DNA of 64,000 bases from Rhodosporidiobolus odoratus. Its lineage: Eukaryota; Basidiomycota; Microbotryomycetes; Sporidiobolales; Sporidiobolaceae. The stretch lies in the NCBI GenBank assembly GCA_034387635.1, contig JAOANU010000011.1, positions 652,501 to 716,500 on the forward strand, in the 5' to 3' direction. Shown piece by piece: positions 1 to 11,200 of this stretch. Both the position numbers and the translations under genes were made by a program. Each line of letters begins with the position of its first letter. Position 1 is the first letter of the stretch. Under the pieces are notes generated by a model. That model saw only the letters and a program-made list of their open reading frames with translations. It searched no databases and had not been told where the DNA came from.

Positions 1-617
1 CTTGGCCGGTGCGAAGGGCGCGCTGAATCTCGTCGAGACGCAGTTGAGCTGTGAACGAAGTAGGGTCGGCATCTGCGGCAACTAGAAGAAGCATACGAAG
101 GAGACGTACTAGCATACTTCTCGAGGTCGTCGTTCTGTACGCCACCCGTAATAGCTACCGGTACAGCAGCATTTTCCGTCTTGTCACCCCAACGACTCTT
201 CCTCTTCCTCTCGCCCGGTGCGGGGGATGCTGAAGCGTCGGCGGGAGGCGGCGGCGGAGGCATCCCACCCGAAGGAGGCGGGGGCGGCAGACCCGCCGAA
301 GAAGGTGCAGGAGGAAGACCGTTGCGCTCATAACCACCTCCGTAGCTGCTAGGCGGAGGAGGACCGCGGTCGTCGAATCGACTGGCAGAGCGTCCCCGGT
401 CTTCGTGACGTCCATAATCGCTTTGGCCGTACCCACCACCGTAACCCCCACCAGGAGGTCCGCGGTCATCCCTTTCGTAGCCTCCACCGTAGCCGTTCGA
501 GGGCGGAGGGGGACCTGGGGGAGGAGGACCAGAATCGCCGCCTGACCCTCCCCAACGTCGTTGAGCGGCGAGGGGAGCCGTATTGCTGCCTGATTGAGAG
601 GCGTTATTCCTCCACAT
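1..617 (-). CDS. MSL5: Branchpoint-binding protein (splicing factor 1 homologue), 5' part; gene continues beyond the left edge
   Basis: This is the N-terminal part of the protein that binds the intron branchpoint during early spliceosome assembly in the nucleus. The start ATG is at 617-615. The first exon encodes a Gly/Pro/Tyr-rich, Arg-containing stretch (repeated GGGY and PPPP runs). It then reaches the conserved motif RKRKSRWGD, typical of SF1/BBP proteins just before the helix-hairpin region. A short intron (about 109-73, GTACGT...GCAG, 37 nt) leads to LRLDEIQRALRTG, which matches the SF1 segment that precedes the KH domain. The KH-QUA2 and zinc-knuckle parts lie outside the window. In most family members the Pro/Gly-rich region is C-terminal, so an N-terminal one is slightly unusual. 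The identification rests on the two motifs and is fairly firm. Confidence 0.82.
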   Translation of the reverse strand, partial: MWRNNASQSGSNTAPLAAQRRWGGSGGDSGPPPPGPPPPSNGYGGGYERDDRGPPGGGYGGGYGQSDYGRHEDRGRSASRFDDRGPPPPSSYGGGYERNGLPPAPSSAGLPPPPPSGGMPPPPPPADASASPAPGERKRKSRWGDKTENAAVPVAITGGVQNDDLEKYASTSPSYASSSCRRCRPYFVHSSTASRRDSARPSHRP

Positions 618-985
618 TGTTGGCTACTGCGCAAGGGGGTGAGTGGGGAGAGGTGAGTACGAGAGGGAACAAGGTGATCAAGTTGGAAGGAGGACAAACA
701 GGTAGAGATAGGAAGATGTTCCACTAAGCTTGTCTAGAGTCTGATGGTCGGGTTAAGCGAGTGAACAGAGTAGACCAGACGCTTCCGGCATTGGACAAGT
801 CGTAATGAAAGACTGGCTTTTTCCACCTTTCCGACTGCGTCTTCCGACGACTAAGTCTGCTTAAGAAGAACGAACGACTACGGGTGCGGTAGCTAGAAAT
901 GACGAAGTAGAGTGTAGGAGAAGGGGGGAACCTAGTGGTCAAGGGAGAACGGGAGTCAAGGGGACTGTACTTTTGTGAATGCCAA
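618..985. other. Intergenic stretch between BBP start and beta-tubulin stop
   Basis: The stretch holds the upstream region of the BBP gene and the 3' flank of the beta-tubulin gene, both on the minus strand. Open frames exist on both strands but show neither family motifs nor consistent splice sites. I see no gene here. Confidence 0.5.
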
Positions 986-2796
986 TCACTGCTCCTCAGC
1001 GTATTCGGCCTCCTCGGCCGCGTATTCCTCCTCGACGTACTCTTCCTCCTCGTCCAGGCCGGCCTCCGTGTACTGCTGGTACTCGCTGACCAGGTCAATC
1101 AGGTTGGACTCGGCCTCGGTGAATCTTACAGGGAAGAAAGGGAGCGAGCGTCAACATTCGTCGAAGAAAAAAAGGATAAAGGGCAGGCAACGCACTCCAT
1201 CTCGTCCATGCCCTCGCCAGTGTACCAGTGAAGGAAGGCGCGGCGACGGAAGAGAGCTGAGAATTGCGAGTGGGTTCGGCGGAACAGGTCTTGCACGCAT
1301 GTGTTGTTCGAGATGAGGGTCGCCGAGAGCGGCGAGTCGACGCCAGGTACGGAAGTGTGGGCAGACATGATGGCGTTGGGAATCCATTCGGTGAAGAATT
1401 GGGCATTACGCGTCTGGACGCCCAACATGGCCTCCTCGACTGCCCTGCTCGAGATGTTTGCGCCGCGGATGTACGCTGCACAGGTCAGGTACTTGCCGTT
1501 CCTCGGGTCGGTAGCTGCCATCATGTGACTCGGGTCAAAGATTTGCTGTGTGAGGTCGGGGACGGAAAGCTTCGAGTAAGCGCTGGCTGAGGGGGCGACG
1601 AGAGGGGCATAGGAGGTAGTGAAGAAGTGAAGGCGAGGGAAGGGGACGAGGTTGGTAGCAAGCTTGCGGAGGTCGGAGTTGAGCTGGCCGGGGAAGCGCA
1701 GCGGAGTTGTCACGCCGGACATGACCTTTGCGATCAGGGCGTTAAGGTCGGGATAAGATGGCGAGTCCTTCTTCAGCGTCTTCTTCAAGATGTCATAAAG
1801 AGCCTGATGGAGGAAAGTTAGGGTCAGTGTACGGTACATGAGACACACGGATGAACCGGCCTACCTCGTTGTCAAACTGGAAGGTGAGATCCGCTTGCTC
1901 GACGAGCTGGTGGAACGAGAGAACCGCGTTGTAAGGCTCAACGACCGTTTCGCTGCAGAGTAAACGACGTCAGCTGAACATAGACACGAACGGAGAGAGC
2001 CAGGAGCAGACGTACGAAACCTTTGGCGAGGGAAGCACCGAGTATGTCGAGAGCATGCGATCGGGGTACTCCTCCTTAATCTTGCCGAGTAGCAGGGTAC
2101 CGAGACCAGATCCCGTACCTCCTCCGATGGAGTGGACAAGCTGGAAACCCTGCAACAGGTCGCAGTTCTCGGCCTCGTGTCGCAGTTGATCCAGAATACT
2201 GTCGACGAGTTCCGCGCCTTCAGTGTAGTAGCCCTTGGCCCAATTGTTACCAGCCTGCAGAGAAGCCGTCAGATTTCGGGTTGACGGGGGACATAGTGTC
2301 GAATATGGGAGAGGGACTCACCCCAGAGTCTCCGAAAATGAAGCCAGAAGGCCGGAAAAGGCTGCCAAGTTTCGAACCACGGATAGCATCACCGGTCGAC
2401 GGTTCGAGGTCAATTTGCAGACCCCTCGGGACGTACTTCCTGCCACCTGCTCAGGTCGAAAGGGCTATGAGCGGCGAATAGCGAATGAAGACCGAGAAAA
2501 GAGCGGACCTGCTTCCGAGAAGAAAACCGACAATCGCTCCTGCTGCACGTCTGTCGCCGTTTCCTGTACGAGACCGTCATCCCCGAGACCATGCTCGGCG
2601 AGGATGGTCTCCCAAAACGAGGTGGCGACCTGGTTGCCGGCCTGACCTAATCGCAGGACGAGGAGATGTCAGTAGCCTGTCGCGCAGCGAGGTCAAGCGC
2701 GCTGTCGGGGCTCGCGAGAATGTCGCTGATCTGTACCGGGGTCTCTGGGAATAGAAGAGTCGACCTACCGACTTGAAGAGTAATCAATTCCCTCAT
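986..2796 (-). CDS. TUB2: Beta-tubulin, divergent paralogue
   Basis: The protein is a beta subunit of the microtubule alpha/beta heterodimer; it binds and hydrolyses GTP in the cytoplasm. The start is ATG 2796-2794 ([10 protein letters not shown]). The first intron begins at 2768 and ends at 2647, followed by GQAGNQ. Visible family signatures are [14 protein letters not shown], the GTP loop [35 protein letters not shown] and the beta-type C-terminal block [15 protein letters not shown]. An acidic tail rich in Glu and Tyr ends at the TGA 988-986. Length is about 450 residues, normal for the family. The sequence is unusually diverged for a basidiomycete beta-tubulin: MREL instead of [14 protein letters not shown] instead of HSLGGGTGAG, and ADLTF where most fungi have SDETF. 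This puts Leu at the position equivalent to Glu198. It may be a second beta-tubulin rather than the major one, so the symbol is provisional. Confidence 0.93.
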
Positions 2797-2993
2797 TGTT
2801 TGTTTGAGTTTCGAGGGTGCAGGGAAGCGCGTCGTAAGTGGTGCGCGGGTCGTTGAACGGTTCTAGAGGTGCTCTCAGGGTTCTATAGCAAGCAGGAGCA
2901 CGCGTGCGTAGCGGTGGAGGAGGAGAAGGAGAGGCCCGTCCGCTCGCGTCTTCTCTAACCATCTGCACTTCGCCAAAGCACGTCACGCGCGAC

Positions 2994-5483
2994 ATGGACG
3001 ACGACGTAATGAGTCTACACGGCGTAGCGTCCGACTCGGGCTATGCAAGCAGCACTTTTCGATGTGAGTCCCTTCTTCCTTCTTCCCGTCGCGTCGATTG
3101 CCCTGCTATTTCTGCACGCACAGCTCGCGAATCCCGCTCGAACCGCTCACACGCTACAGTTACCTCTTCTCGTTCGACGGGAAGCCTCAACGCGCGCTTC
3201 GACCGCCTGAGTCGCGAGATGGAGCAAGTTGCTGGAGCAAGCCGTGACGGCTCAGCCGAGGGCGCTGGCAGGAGTCTAGGCATAAGGCGGAAGAATATCA
3301 TGCCGGGCAAGGTACGACGACCCGAGCTGGGAGGTATCGAAGAGAGAGCGAGCTGGGCCAGGCAACCGGATGAGGAGAAAACGCCCAAGAAGCGGAGGTA
3401 CTCCCTCCTGCCGGCTCAGGCGCAACGGTGGAGGAATTACTCGAATGAGCGTCGGGGTACGTCTACAGAAGTCGGGGCGACCGACGCGCAGCCGCCTGTC
3501 TGGCTTAAGAAGGTGCTCTCGCCGCACTCGGGTAAGAGCAGGACAGTGGTGGTCGAGCGAGACAGCCCTGCGCTGGACGACCACCCGAGCTACCTAGCGA
3601 CATCCATGGAGCTGCCATCTTTCATGCGCGAGGAACAGGTGTGTGCTGCTCCTACGTTCCGAAGTCCTGGCTTGCGCCTCCGCTCATATCGAGGGCTGCC
3701 CTTCAGCCTGATCTTCCCGCCGCCAAGCGAAGCTACACCCCACAGCCAGAATGGATGTCTCGCTACCTTACAAACACGCCCGCAAACCTTACTCCACCGG
3801 CCCGCCCCACCTCGATCGCTTACCCTCAGCCTTACTCGCCTTCGCCGCAGTCTTCCCTTCCGCTCCCTCCTTTCGAGGAGCACCACTACTATGCTCCGCC
3901 AAGCCCAGATGTAACGGCAGAAGAGCCAACTTATCCTACGCTTCAGCCTTCTTTGCACGCCATCTCTTCGACTCCACTACCTTTCTCCACCAGTGGCAGA
4001 CCCGCTTACAGCACGCCTCAGATTTTGCCGCCGCGGCAAGCCCAACCAAAGCAGGCGCTATACGAGGTCCAACTGTCTCGCCCTGCTCATGCCTTCGGCC
4101 TGGTCACCCCTCCGGTCTTCGAGAAGAATCCAGCTTTTCACCGCTACTCGCCGCAGCCTTACTATTCTCCAGCGTATGTGGACCCTGGCGGCTCTGAGCA
4201 AGCTCAATCCACGCTCCAGCTTCCGCACAACCCTTCGCCCGTGTTCGTCGAGTCTGGCTTGCCCAACTTGGCACATACCTTTCAAGCCTCGCAGCCTTAT
4301 CCTCCCCAAGCCGCGCTTTATACTCCTCGCATAGCCGAGCTCGACTATGAGAAGCCTCCCGCTCAATGGCCGCTGCAGCCTTTCTCCCAAGGGCAACAAG
4401 CACTTTATCCAACTGAACATCAAGGTCCTTCTTCCGGCTCTTATAACCTCCTCCATGACGCTTCTTCGCCGCCATACCTGATTGAGTCGGTCTCTTGCTC
4501 GCCTCAGTGTGTGACACTCGATCCGCGGCTAGAGAAGCAAGAAGTGGAGACTACGCCCGCTAGCAACTTCTGGAAACATCGCCCTCTCCCGCATCTCCAA
4601 AACCAGATTCAGGTGCGCTTCGATCCCCTTCGCCGAGTCCGGAAAGCCTGACGCGCGCTTTGCGCAGCCCTCGCTCCGGCCCGGTCAGCTCCGCTTCGCT
4701 GAGCGACTCAAGGCAGAAGCCGCTTCTCAAGTTGCCCCTCCGGACGAGATGCCTTCCTACCCTGCCCTCCCCCAAACCGCCACTCGGACCTTCGAACTTC
4801 TCCCTCCCTCCTCGAGTGCATTCCCTCTGTCCTTGCGACCGGTTCCACATCGTATTGTCGAAACCTCTCCTCCTGCCAATCCTCTTCGTCTCGCCCGACA
4901 AACCCTTGCCGACCAGGAAGCACAGCACACCCCTTTACGCCCGACTACAGCTCACACTACATCCCCGAGACGACGTCCTCGCTCCTCTCGTCGCATGCTC
5001 GACCTCGAGGTAGTCGGCTCCACCGGCGCTGCCATAAGGGCGGCCCGTTCGCCTGGGCTACGAGCGGCGCCGAGGCTACCGGACCCGCGAGTCGTACGTC
5101 TGAGCGGTCGCAGCAGAGATCTGAAGAGGGGAAGGGAGGAATCGCCTAGCCCTAGGGCATCGCAGGAGAAGAAGGAAGCGGATGGAGAGAACGGATTCCA
5201 GAAGCAGGAAGCTGATGAGGGAGGGCGGCTTGAGGGCAGAAACGGTGACGATACGAAGGGGCAAGATGTCGAGCACGCTAGGCAGGAAGATTCGGCGCAG
5301 AAACGGGAGACGGTGCGTTTCGACTGGGATGTGGTTATGGAGGGGGAGAAGTTGTTGCAGGCGGCTTCATCGAGTGAGGAACAGTATGAGGTATCGCGAG
5401 ATGGTGAGGTCGACGGTCAAGATGAGGGAGAAGAACCCGGGTTCGCTTTCTACGAGGACCCGAAGGAACCGGTTGAAGAGTAG
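2994..5483 (+). CDS. Proline- and serine-rich protein of unknown function
   Basis: I do not recognise this protein. The first ATG in a good context is at 2994 (MDDDVMSLHG). Exon 1 codes a basic, Ser/Arg-rich region and ends near 3638 at REEQ. An intron of about 65 nt ends at 3709 (CCCTTCAG). A long exon is rich in Pro, Tyr, Gln and Ser (repeats such as YSPSP, QPYYSP). A further intron (about 4613-4666) leads into a last exon with a basic stretch (SPRRRPRSSRR) and a strongly acidic Glu/Asp-rich tail that stops at TAG 5481-5483. No membrane segment or catalytic motif is visible, so the protein looks mostly disordered. A stretch at 3064-3123 has GTGAGT...ACAG ends and is 60 nt long. It could be an extra in-frame intron or be translated. 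Length is about 770 residues. Confidence 0.6.
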
Positions 5484-7100
5484 GTCGGCGTATTTTGCTG
5501 TAAGATCGTTGTCACAGGCTCTGAGGTTCGGATGCCGCTGCGAGAGATACGAAGCTTGCACAGGCTTCGACCGCTTTTTGTGGCACCGCACAGTACAAAG
5601 TCGGTCAACGGCGCAGAAAAGCGCCCACGGTGTGGCATCGTCTGCAAGCCGAGGCGAGGAGTTCCACATGTATCCGAGCCTCATTTAGGATTTAGGGGAG
5701 AGCGGATCGGGCGCCCCAGGGGTTGGTGTGAACGAAGAAGAGCCGTGGTTTCCCGCTCGCAATCTTCACTCGCGGCATCCTGGTTCTTCAGCGACCCCCG
5801 GTGGCACCGGCGTCCGATGCATGTCCTGTGAGTACCGGGTGTAGGATGCGCAAGATGAGTAGACTCGACCGTCAACGCGCACGGGGGAAAAGGGGAGGGG
5901 ACGGGGAGGATGTGAGTGAGCCGGGGTACCGCAAGTACGTACGGCCCGGCCGGCGTGCTTCCCGTCCAGTCGTCCACACAGCCCGCGTACTGCCTGCAAT
6001 GCAGAGTCCCTGCGTTCCATCACACTTAGCTACGTCCTCATCTGTCAATGCCACCGGCTGCCCTTGACCTTCTCAGTTGCGAAATGCGACTCTTTGCGCT
6101 GTCCCCGTAACTTGGCGGGCGTTCCCGGCGTTCTTCGCCTCCGGAAGGCGTCAGCCCGGAGGTCGATGCCCGAGTGAGCGTCAGGACAGGACAAGACAGG
6201 CGCCGCCTCGATAACTCCTTGTTGACCAACCTTTTTGCGCTTAAGAGCAGTGCTTCGACGGAGCAGACGGTACCCACGATGGAGTGGGGTCCATTTGGTC
6301 CGAGGGCGAATGGTCGTGAGCATTACCGTGCAACAGTAGTCGAGACTGTCGGCTGGGAAAGGTTGAGAGACGCAACACTGTCTTCCTACATGAAAATTCA
6401 GATGCTCAGTGCAATGGAGCAGCTTGTGAACAGGTACAAGGGAAGCGGAGTTCGTTCCCTCGTGCCGTCCGGACTGAGACTTGTCGAAAAACGGGGTGAA
6501 GAAGCTGACAGGTTCGATTACAAGCACAGCGAAAGCACCTTGTGCTCAGCGTGTCACCAGCGTTGAGGAGCGCGACGACACGGCTCGACATACCGAGCGG
6601 GAGCTGGATACTGCCTCAGCTCGCCAGGAAGAGCAGCAGTCCGGCGTCGAAGCAAGCGAAAAGAGGTGAGGGTACGCTGCGACCGGCCCGCACGGCAATC
6701 CCGCCTAGGCGAGACATCTTCAGAACCGTCGATCGTGCGCAAGCGGCATCGATCTGGCAAGGAGACGGGCTGTGCGGGAGGGAGGAAGAGAACTTGCATC
6801 CGCCATCCAGGCGTGCCCCCCTCCTCGCCCCGGCTGGCGCTACGTCTTGTTCCGCGGCGCACACAAACACACCAGACGCCAGAAGAAGCGGTCGTGGCAA
6901 GTCGAGGAAGTCGCGAGTGGCTGCGACGAGGACGGGACGAGATATGTCTTGCGATGCCGGCTCTGTTAGGCGGCGTTCAGCAAGATTCGCTGGACCGGCT
7001 GCGTGTCCGCGCCTGGAGCACTATTCCCAGCGGTGCTGAGCGACTTGATGAGTCGTAGATCTCGAGTTGAATGAGCGGGCGTCGTCAGCTCATGCACCTC
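5484..7100. other. Gene-poor stretch of about 1.6 kb
   Basis: Several open frames of 60-170 codons exist on both strands, but none has recognisable motifs, fungal codon bias and splice signals together. The residue mix (Arg, Ser and Cys rich) is typical of out-of-frame GC-rich DNA. I could not support a gene, tRNA or repeat here. The left end is the 3' flank of the proline-rich gene. Confidence 0.4.
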
Positions 7101-7466
7101 CCGCCGTCTTCATCTTGAGGACGCACCGAATGACCTGTGTCGGTCGCTAGAGTCTTCAAGAGCACCGACAACACGAGTACCAAGTCCACGACGTCGAAGA
7201 CAGTGAGTATAAGCAGAAAGTATTGCCTGCACCAGCGTCGGCGAAGCTCCGGGGTGAGCCAAGCTCAGCGCGCAAACAAAACCGGTGCGCGCTCGCTCTC
7301 CCTTCTTCTTTTTCTTCAAGACCACACGTCCGTCTCCTCCCCCTAAATCTGCTCGGTCTACAGCCACACTGACTCTGGCCCTTTACTCTTCCTTCCCTAC
7401 GACGCGCGTAGTCAGTCAGGATCTCTATACAGTACGTCGTTTTTCCCCTCTCCCCATTCCCACTCG

Positions 7467-7823
7467 CTACAGAGCTGACCCTCCTCTCCCTCCCAGGTTT
7501 CTTTCCGATGTGTCTTGCTCTCTCAAATGAGCTACACTGTTTGCAGGTTGCGATGAGGCTAGGGCGTCTCCCCATCCAAGCGAGAACCATGAGCTGGTCT
7601 TCCTTCGGGCTGACCAGCTCCTCGATGACCTTGAGCTCGCTCGTACCGCCCCTTCGTCTCGAGGTGGGTCTGTCCGGCCTCCTCCGCACCTTCGGGAGCA
7701 GGAGGCTGTACGGCGCAGCGCGGTGGAGGCGTTCCTTTCTGAACCTGTTACCTTTTGTAGTGTTCCTGCAAACGCGTAATCACCCTCTCCATCCTCGAGC
7801 TTTATTCTTTTGTTCGCTTGCAT
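7467..7823 (-). CDS. Possible small gene upstream of the acyltransferase, model unresolved
   Basis: A plausible N-terminus starts at ATG 7823 (MQANKRIKLEDGEGDY) and runs to a GTAACAG donor. Further along the same strand (about 7650-7550) a stretch with strong C/G third-position bias reads ELKVIEELVSPKEDQLMVL and continues with AWMGRRPSLI. I could not join the two parts with convincing splice sites, and the end of the gene is unclear. It would be transcribed divergently from the acyltransferase at 8201. The coding character of the second stretch is the main support. Function unknown. Confidence 0.25.
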   Translation of the reverse strand: MQANKRIKLEDGEGDYAFAGTLQKVTGSERNASTALRRTASCSRRCGGGRTDPPRDEGAVRASSRSSRSWSARRKTSSWFSLGWGDALASSQPANSVAHLREQDTSERNLGGRGGSAL

Positions 7824-8200
7824 CCGCTATCGCTCACAATTTGTTTCCTCGCCCAGTAGCTCGCGAGTTCTCGCGGTTACTTGAATGCTCGCGTGTGTCG
7901 GTATGCAGGTGTCTTTGGGCAGTTTTGTTAGCCGCATGCGAAGCTGACGTACTCCACGTCCTGCTCGTCGATCCTCGTCGTCGGCAGTCGTCGCCCTCGT
8001 TTCTCTCCTTCTGTCTCTTTCGAAAGTCTTCGCCTGGCCGTCGGTCCTCCCTGCTTCGAACCCACTTGCAGCTCTACAAGCGCACAGTAGCAAGGCACAC
8101 GTTACTATACACCCCAGCCGCCGGAACTGCCCGGCATCGCTCCGTTCTCGTCTCCCCACTTCCCGCTGTGCTCCGCTCTTGCTCGTGTCGAACCTCGAAG

Positions 8201-11200
8201 ATGGCGAGCACGCTCGGGCGACGTAACAGCAGTCCTGCGGGGTTCACAGCTCTGGGACCCGACGACCCAGAAGCCCTCCTCGGAACCGACTTCGAACCTC
8301 GCACGCGCCCCCGCACCGCTGTCTTCACTGTCGAACCGGGTATCACGGCTCTCCAACCGCTGCTATACGAGTCGGACGAAGAAGTACAGGAAGCGCAGAG
8401 GAAGGCGGATGAGCTGAAGAGGTCGAAGAAGCGGAATGTGGTCGAGGGTCATTCAGCCCGGTTGAGGTCGGATCCTATCGAGGTGAGCCCTCTCTTGTAC
8501 CTAAAGAGAACCTCGTTGATCAGAAGAGCTCGCAGTTTTCGAAGCAGCTCTCGCTTTGGGTCAGGGGCAGCGGATGGCGGGCATACTCGCGTGTGCTTTT
8601 CCGCTCTGTCACCTTCCTGCTACGATTTCTTACGACTTCGGACTGCGGTGAAGATCATGGCACCGATCCTGACTAGGAGCCTGGCTGCAGACTACATCGG
8701 TGGCCGGAGTTTCTACGAAGGTTACAGCGAAGAATGCATTCGCGCCATTCTTTCGTCGCGCTCAGTCAGCTCCCGAATACAACAACTCACCGAAGCGAGG
8801 TTGAACGCATTCGATCTACCTGAGGGAGACTTGCGGCAGCAAAAGCAAGCCGAGGTCGAGGGGGAGCTGCGCAGGAAGGCGAAGAAGCTCTCGGACGGAT
8901 TGGTAGCCAAGATGAACGATGTCCGGTTTCTGCGGTTCTTCGGCGTACGCCTCAAAATCCTTTTGAGAGACTGTTTACTCACCCTTCAGTAGACAGGCAG
9001 TGGTAAACAATATCCTGGTGCGACTCTACCATCAAGGCATTGAGATCTCAATCCCGGAATACGCTCGCTTCAAGGAAGTCGCCCAGATCGCAGCCACACG
9101 ACGGCAATCTCTCCTCATCCTCCCGTGTCATAAGTCGCACATCGTAAGCCCGGAGCTCCTTCTCCATCCCTGCCCCCCTCTGACCGCCTCTTTCTTGCGC
9201 ACCCTTCTCATGCACCTTCTCGTCTACCTCTTGGCAGGACTACTTGAGTAGGTCTATCGCGTTCCCTGGCGATAGCCTTCCGACATAGCTGATGCTATCT
9301 TCTCTCTGCGGTAGCCGTCTCCTGGCTCTTCTTCCGACTCGGCCTATCGCTACCTCACATCGTCGCTGGCGAGAACCTCAATATGCCTATCATTGGTCCG
9401 ATGCTGGCCAAATGCGGCGCCTTCTTCATCCGTCGAACCTTCGGTAACGATCCGCTATACAGCACGATCGTACAAGAGTATATCGAACAGCTGCTCGAGA
9501 ATGGCAAGAACAGTACGTACCCGCCCTCCGCATCTCTACTCTCACATTTTCCCTATCAGTCTACACGATCTAGACACCACGTAATGACCGCTCCCCATGG
9601 GCAACGTCTCTCGTAGTCGAATGCTTCATCGAGGGCTCACGGAGCCGTACTGGCAAGCTTCTCCCGCCCAAGCTAGGCATTCTGAAGTGCGTGCCGTGCT
9701 CCAATACTGGTGCAAGTGAGGCTCTTACCGCCAGTAGTTGCTAGGTACGTGCTAGAGGCACTCGAGAATGGTCGCACCGACGATGTCTGGATCTGTCCAG
9801 TCTCGCTACAATACGACAAGGTACGTTGTTGCTTCGCTTGCGTTCCTTTCAGCCCAACCTTTCCACCGGTAGTTTCGAGCCGACTGACACCAGCCGCTCG
9901 TCGTGCAGGTGATCGAAACGGAGACTTATGTCAACGAGCTGCTGGGCAACCCAAAGGAGAAGGAATCGTGCGCATCCCACTCCCTCTTCCCGTAAGGCAA
10001 GTCTGATACTCGGACAACCGTCGCAGTCTATCGGGTCTCCTCTCGAGCTCTCGCCTCTTTCAACTCCAGCTTGGCCGCATTGGCGTTCGCTTTCAAAAGC
10101 CTTTTTCGCTGCGCGGCTGGCTAGATGAACAGACGGCACGGCGATCGACCGGTGCCAACCGAGTACGGCAGCCGAAGAGCGATCAGGCTACGCTGCTCAA
10201 GGCCCTGGGCTATAAGGTATTGAGCGGCATCAACGATTGCGCGTAGGCTCCCGTTCTTTGCCCTCTCTCCTTCCACAAGTGGGATATGCAGACGCTGACA
10301 TCGTGTAATTTGCAGTATCATCATGCCTACTGGTCTGGTCGGAACGGTACTGCTGACGTCGCGAGGTCGAGTAAGCTCTTTTCGCTTGGCCTTCTCAAGT
10401 CCCTTCTTGCTCTTCGAAACTCACGGTCCTCTGGCAGGGTGTCGGCAAAGGCGAGCTTATTACTCGCGTTCTATGGCTCAAAGCTGCCATCGAGGCTCGG
10501 GGAGGCCAAGTAGCTGACTTTGGCGAAATGGGAATTGAGCAAGTAGTTCAGCGGTTCGTGCCCTCCTCTCCTACTTACCTCGTTTCGAAGCTTACCACTG
10601 CGGCTTATTCAGCGCGCTGCATGTGCTCAAGGACCTGGTGGGAGAGCAGCGGGACCTCATTGAGCCTACCTACTTTCCGTCGTCGCGGTTCGAGCTGTCT
10701 TTCTACCGCAATCAGGTATGCTGAGGTCTACGCGCACATTCCGCATCGCTGAGCACCGCTCGATTCGCAGGTCATTCACCTCTTTATCGAGGAGTCGATG
10801 CTGTGCGCAGTACTCTATTCCAAGGTCAAAGCTGGCGGGGTCGCTTCTTCCCAGCGAATGGAACGTTCCGATGCGTTGCTCGAGCTGCACTTCATCTCTC
10901 GTCTACTTAGCAACGAGTTTGTGTACTCGCCTGAGGGGCTCGAAGCAAACGCTGAGCGGACTATCGCAAGTCTCGAACATGACGAGGTTATCACGGTGGA
11001 GGATGGTCGGTATCTGGGGTTGAGTATGAAGGAGAGAGCGACCGGGCGGAGCAACTTCGGTACGCAACTCTCATCCGACACCTTCATGACGAGCTGAGTC
11101 GACTTTCTTCTTTTTTGTTATAGATTTTTTCTGCTTCCTCATCTGGCCATTCATCGAAACCTGCAAGCTTCTTTCTTCCGTCCCTGCGAGAGTGCTGTAA

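Noticed and set aside
6045..6527. 161-codon minus-strand frame in the gene-poor stretch
   Set aside because: No codon bias, no splice-supported neighbours and no recognisable motif.
7508..8200. Long plus-strand open frame running into the acyltransferase first exon
   Set aside because: Its composition (Leu, Ser, Cys, Arg) and weak codon bias differ from the real exon, and the PlsB-family protein starts naturally at MASTLGRRN (8201). The upstream frame is most likely promoter and leader.
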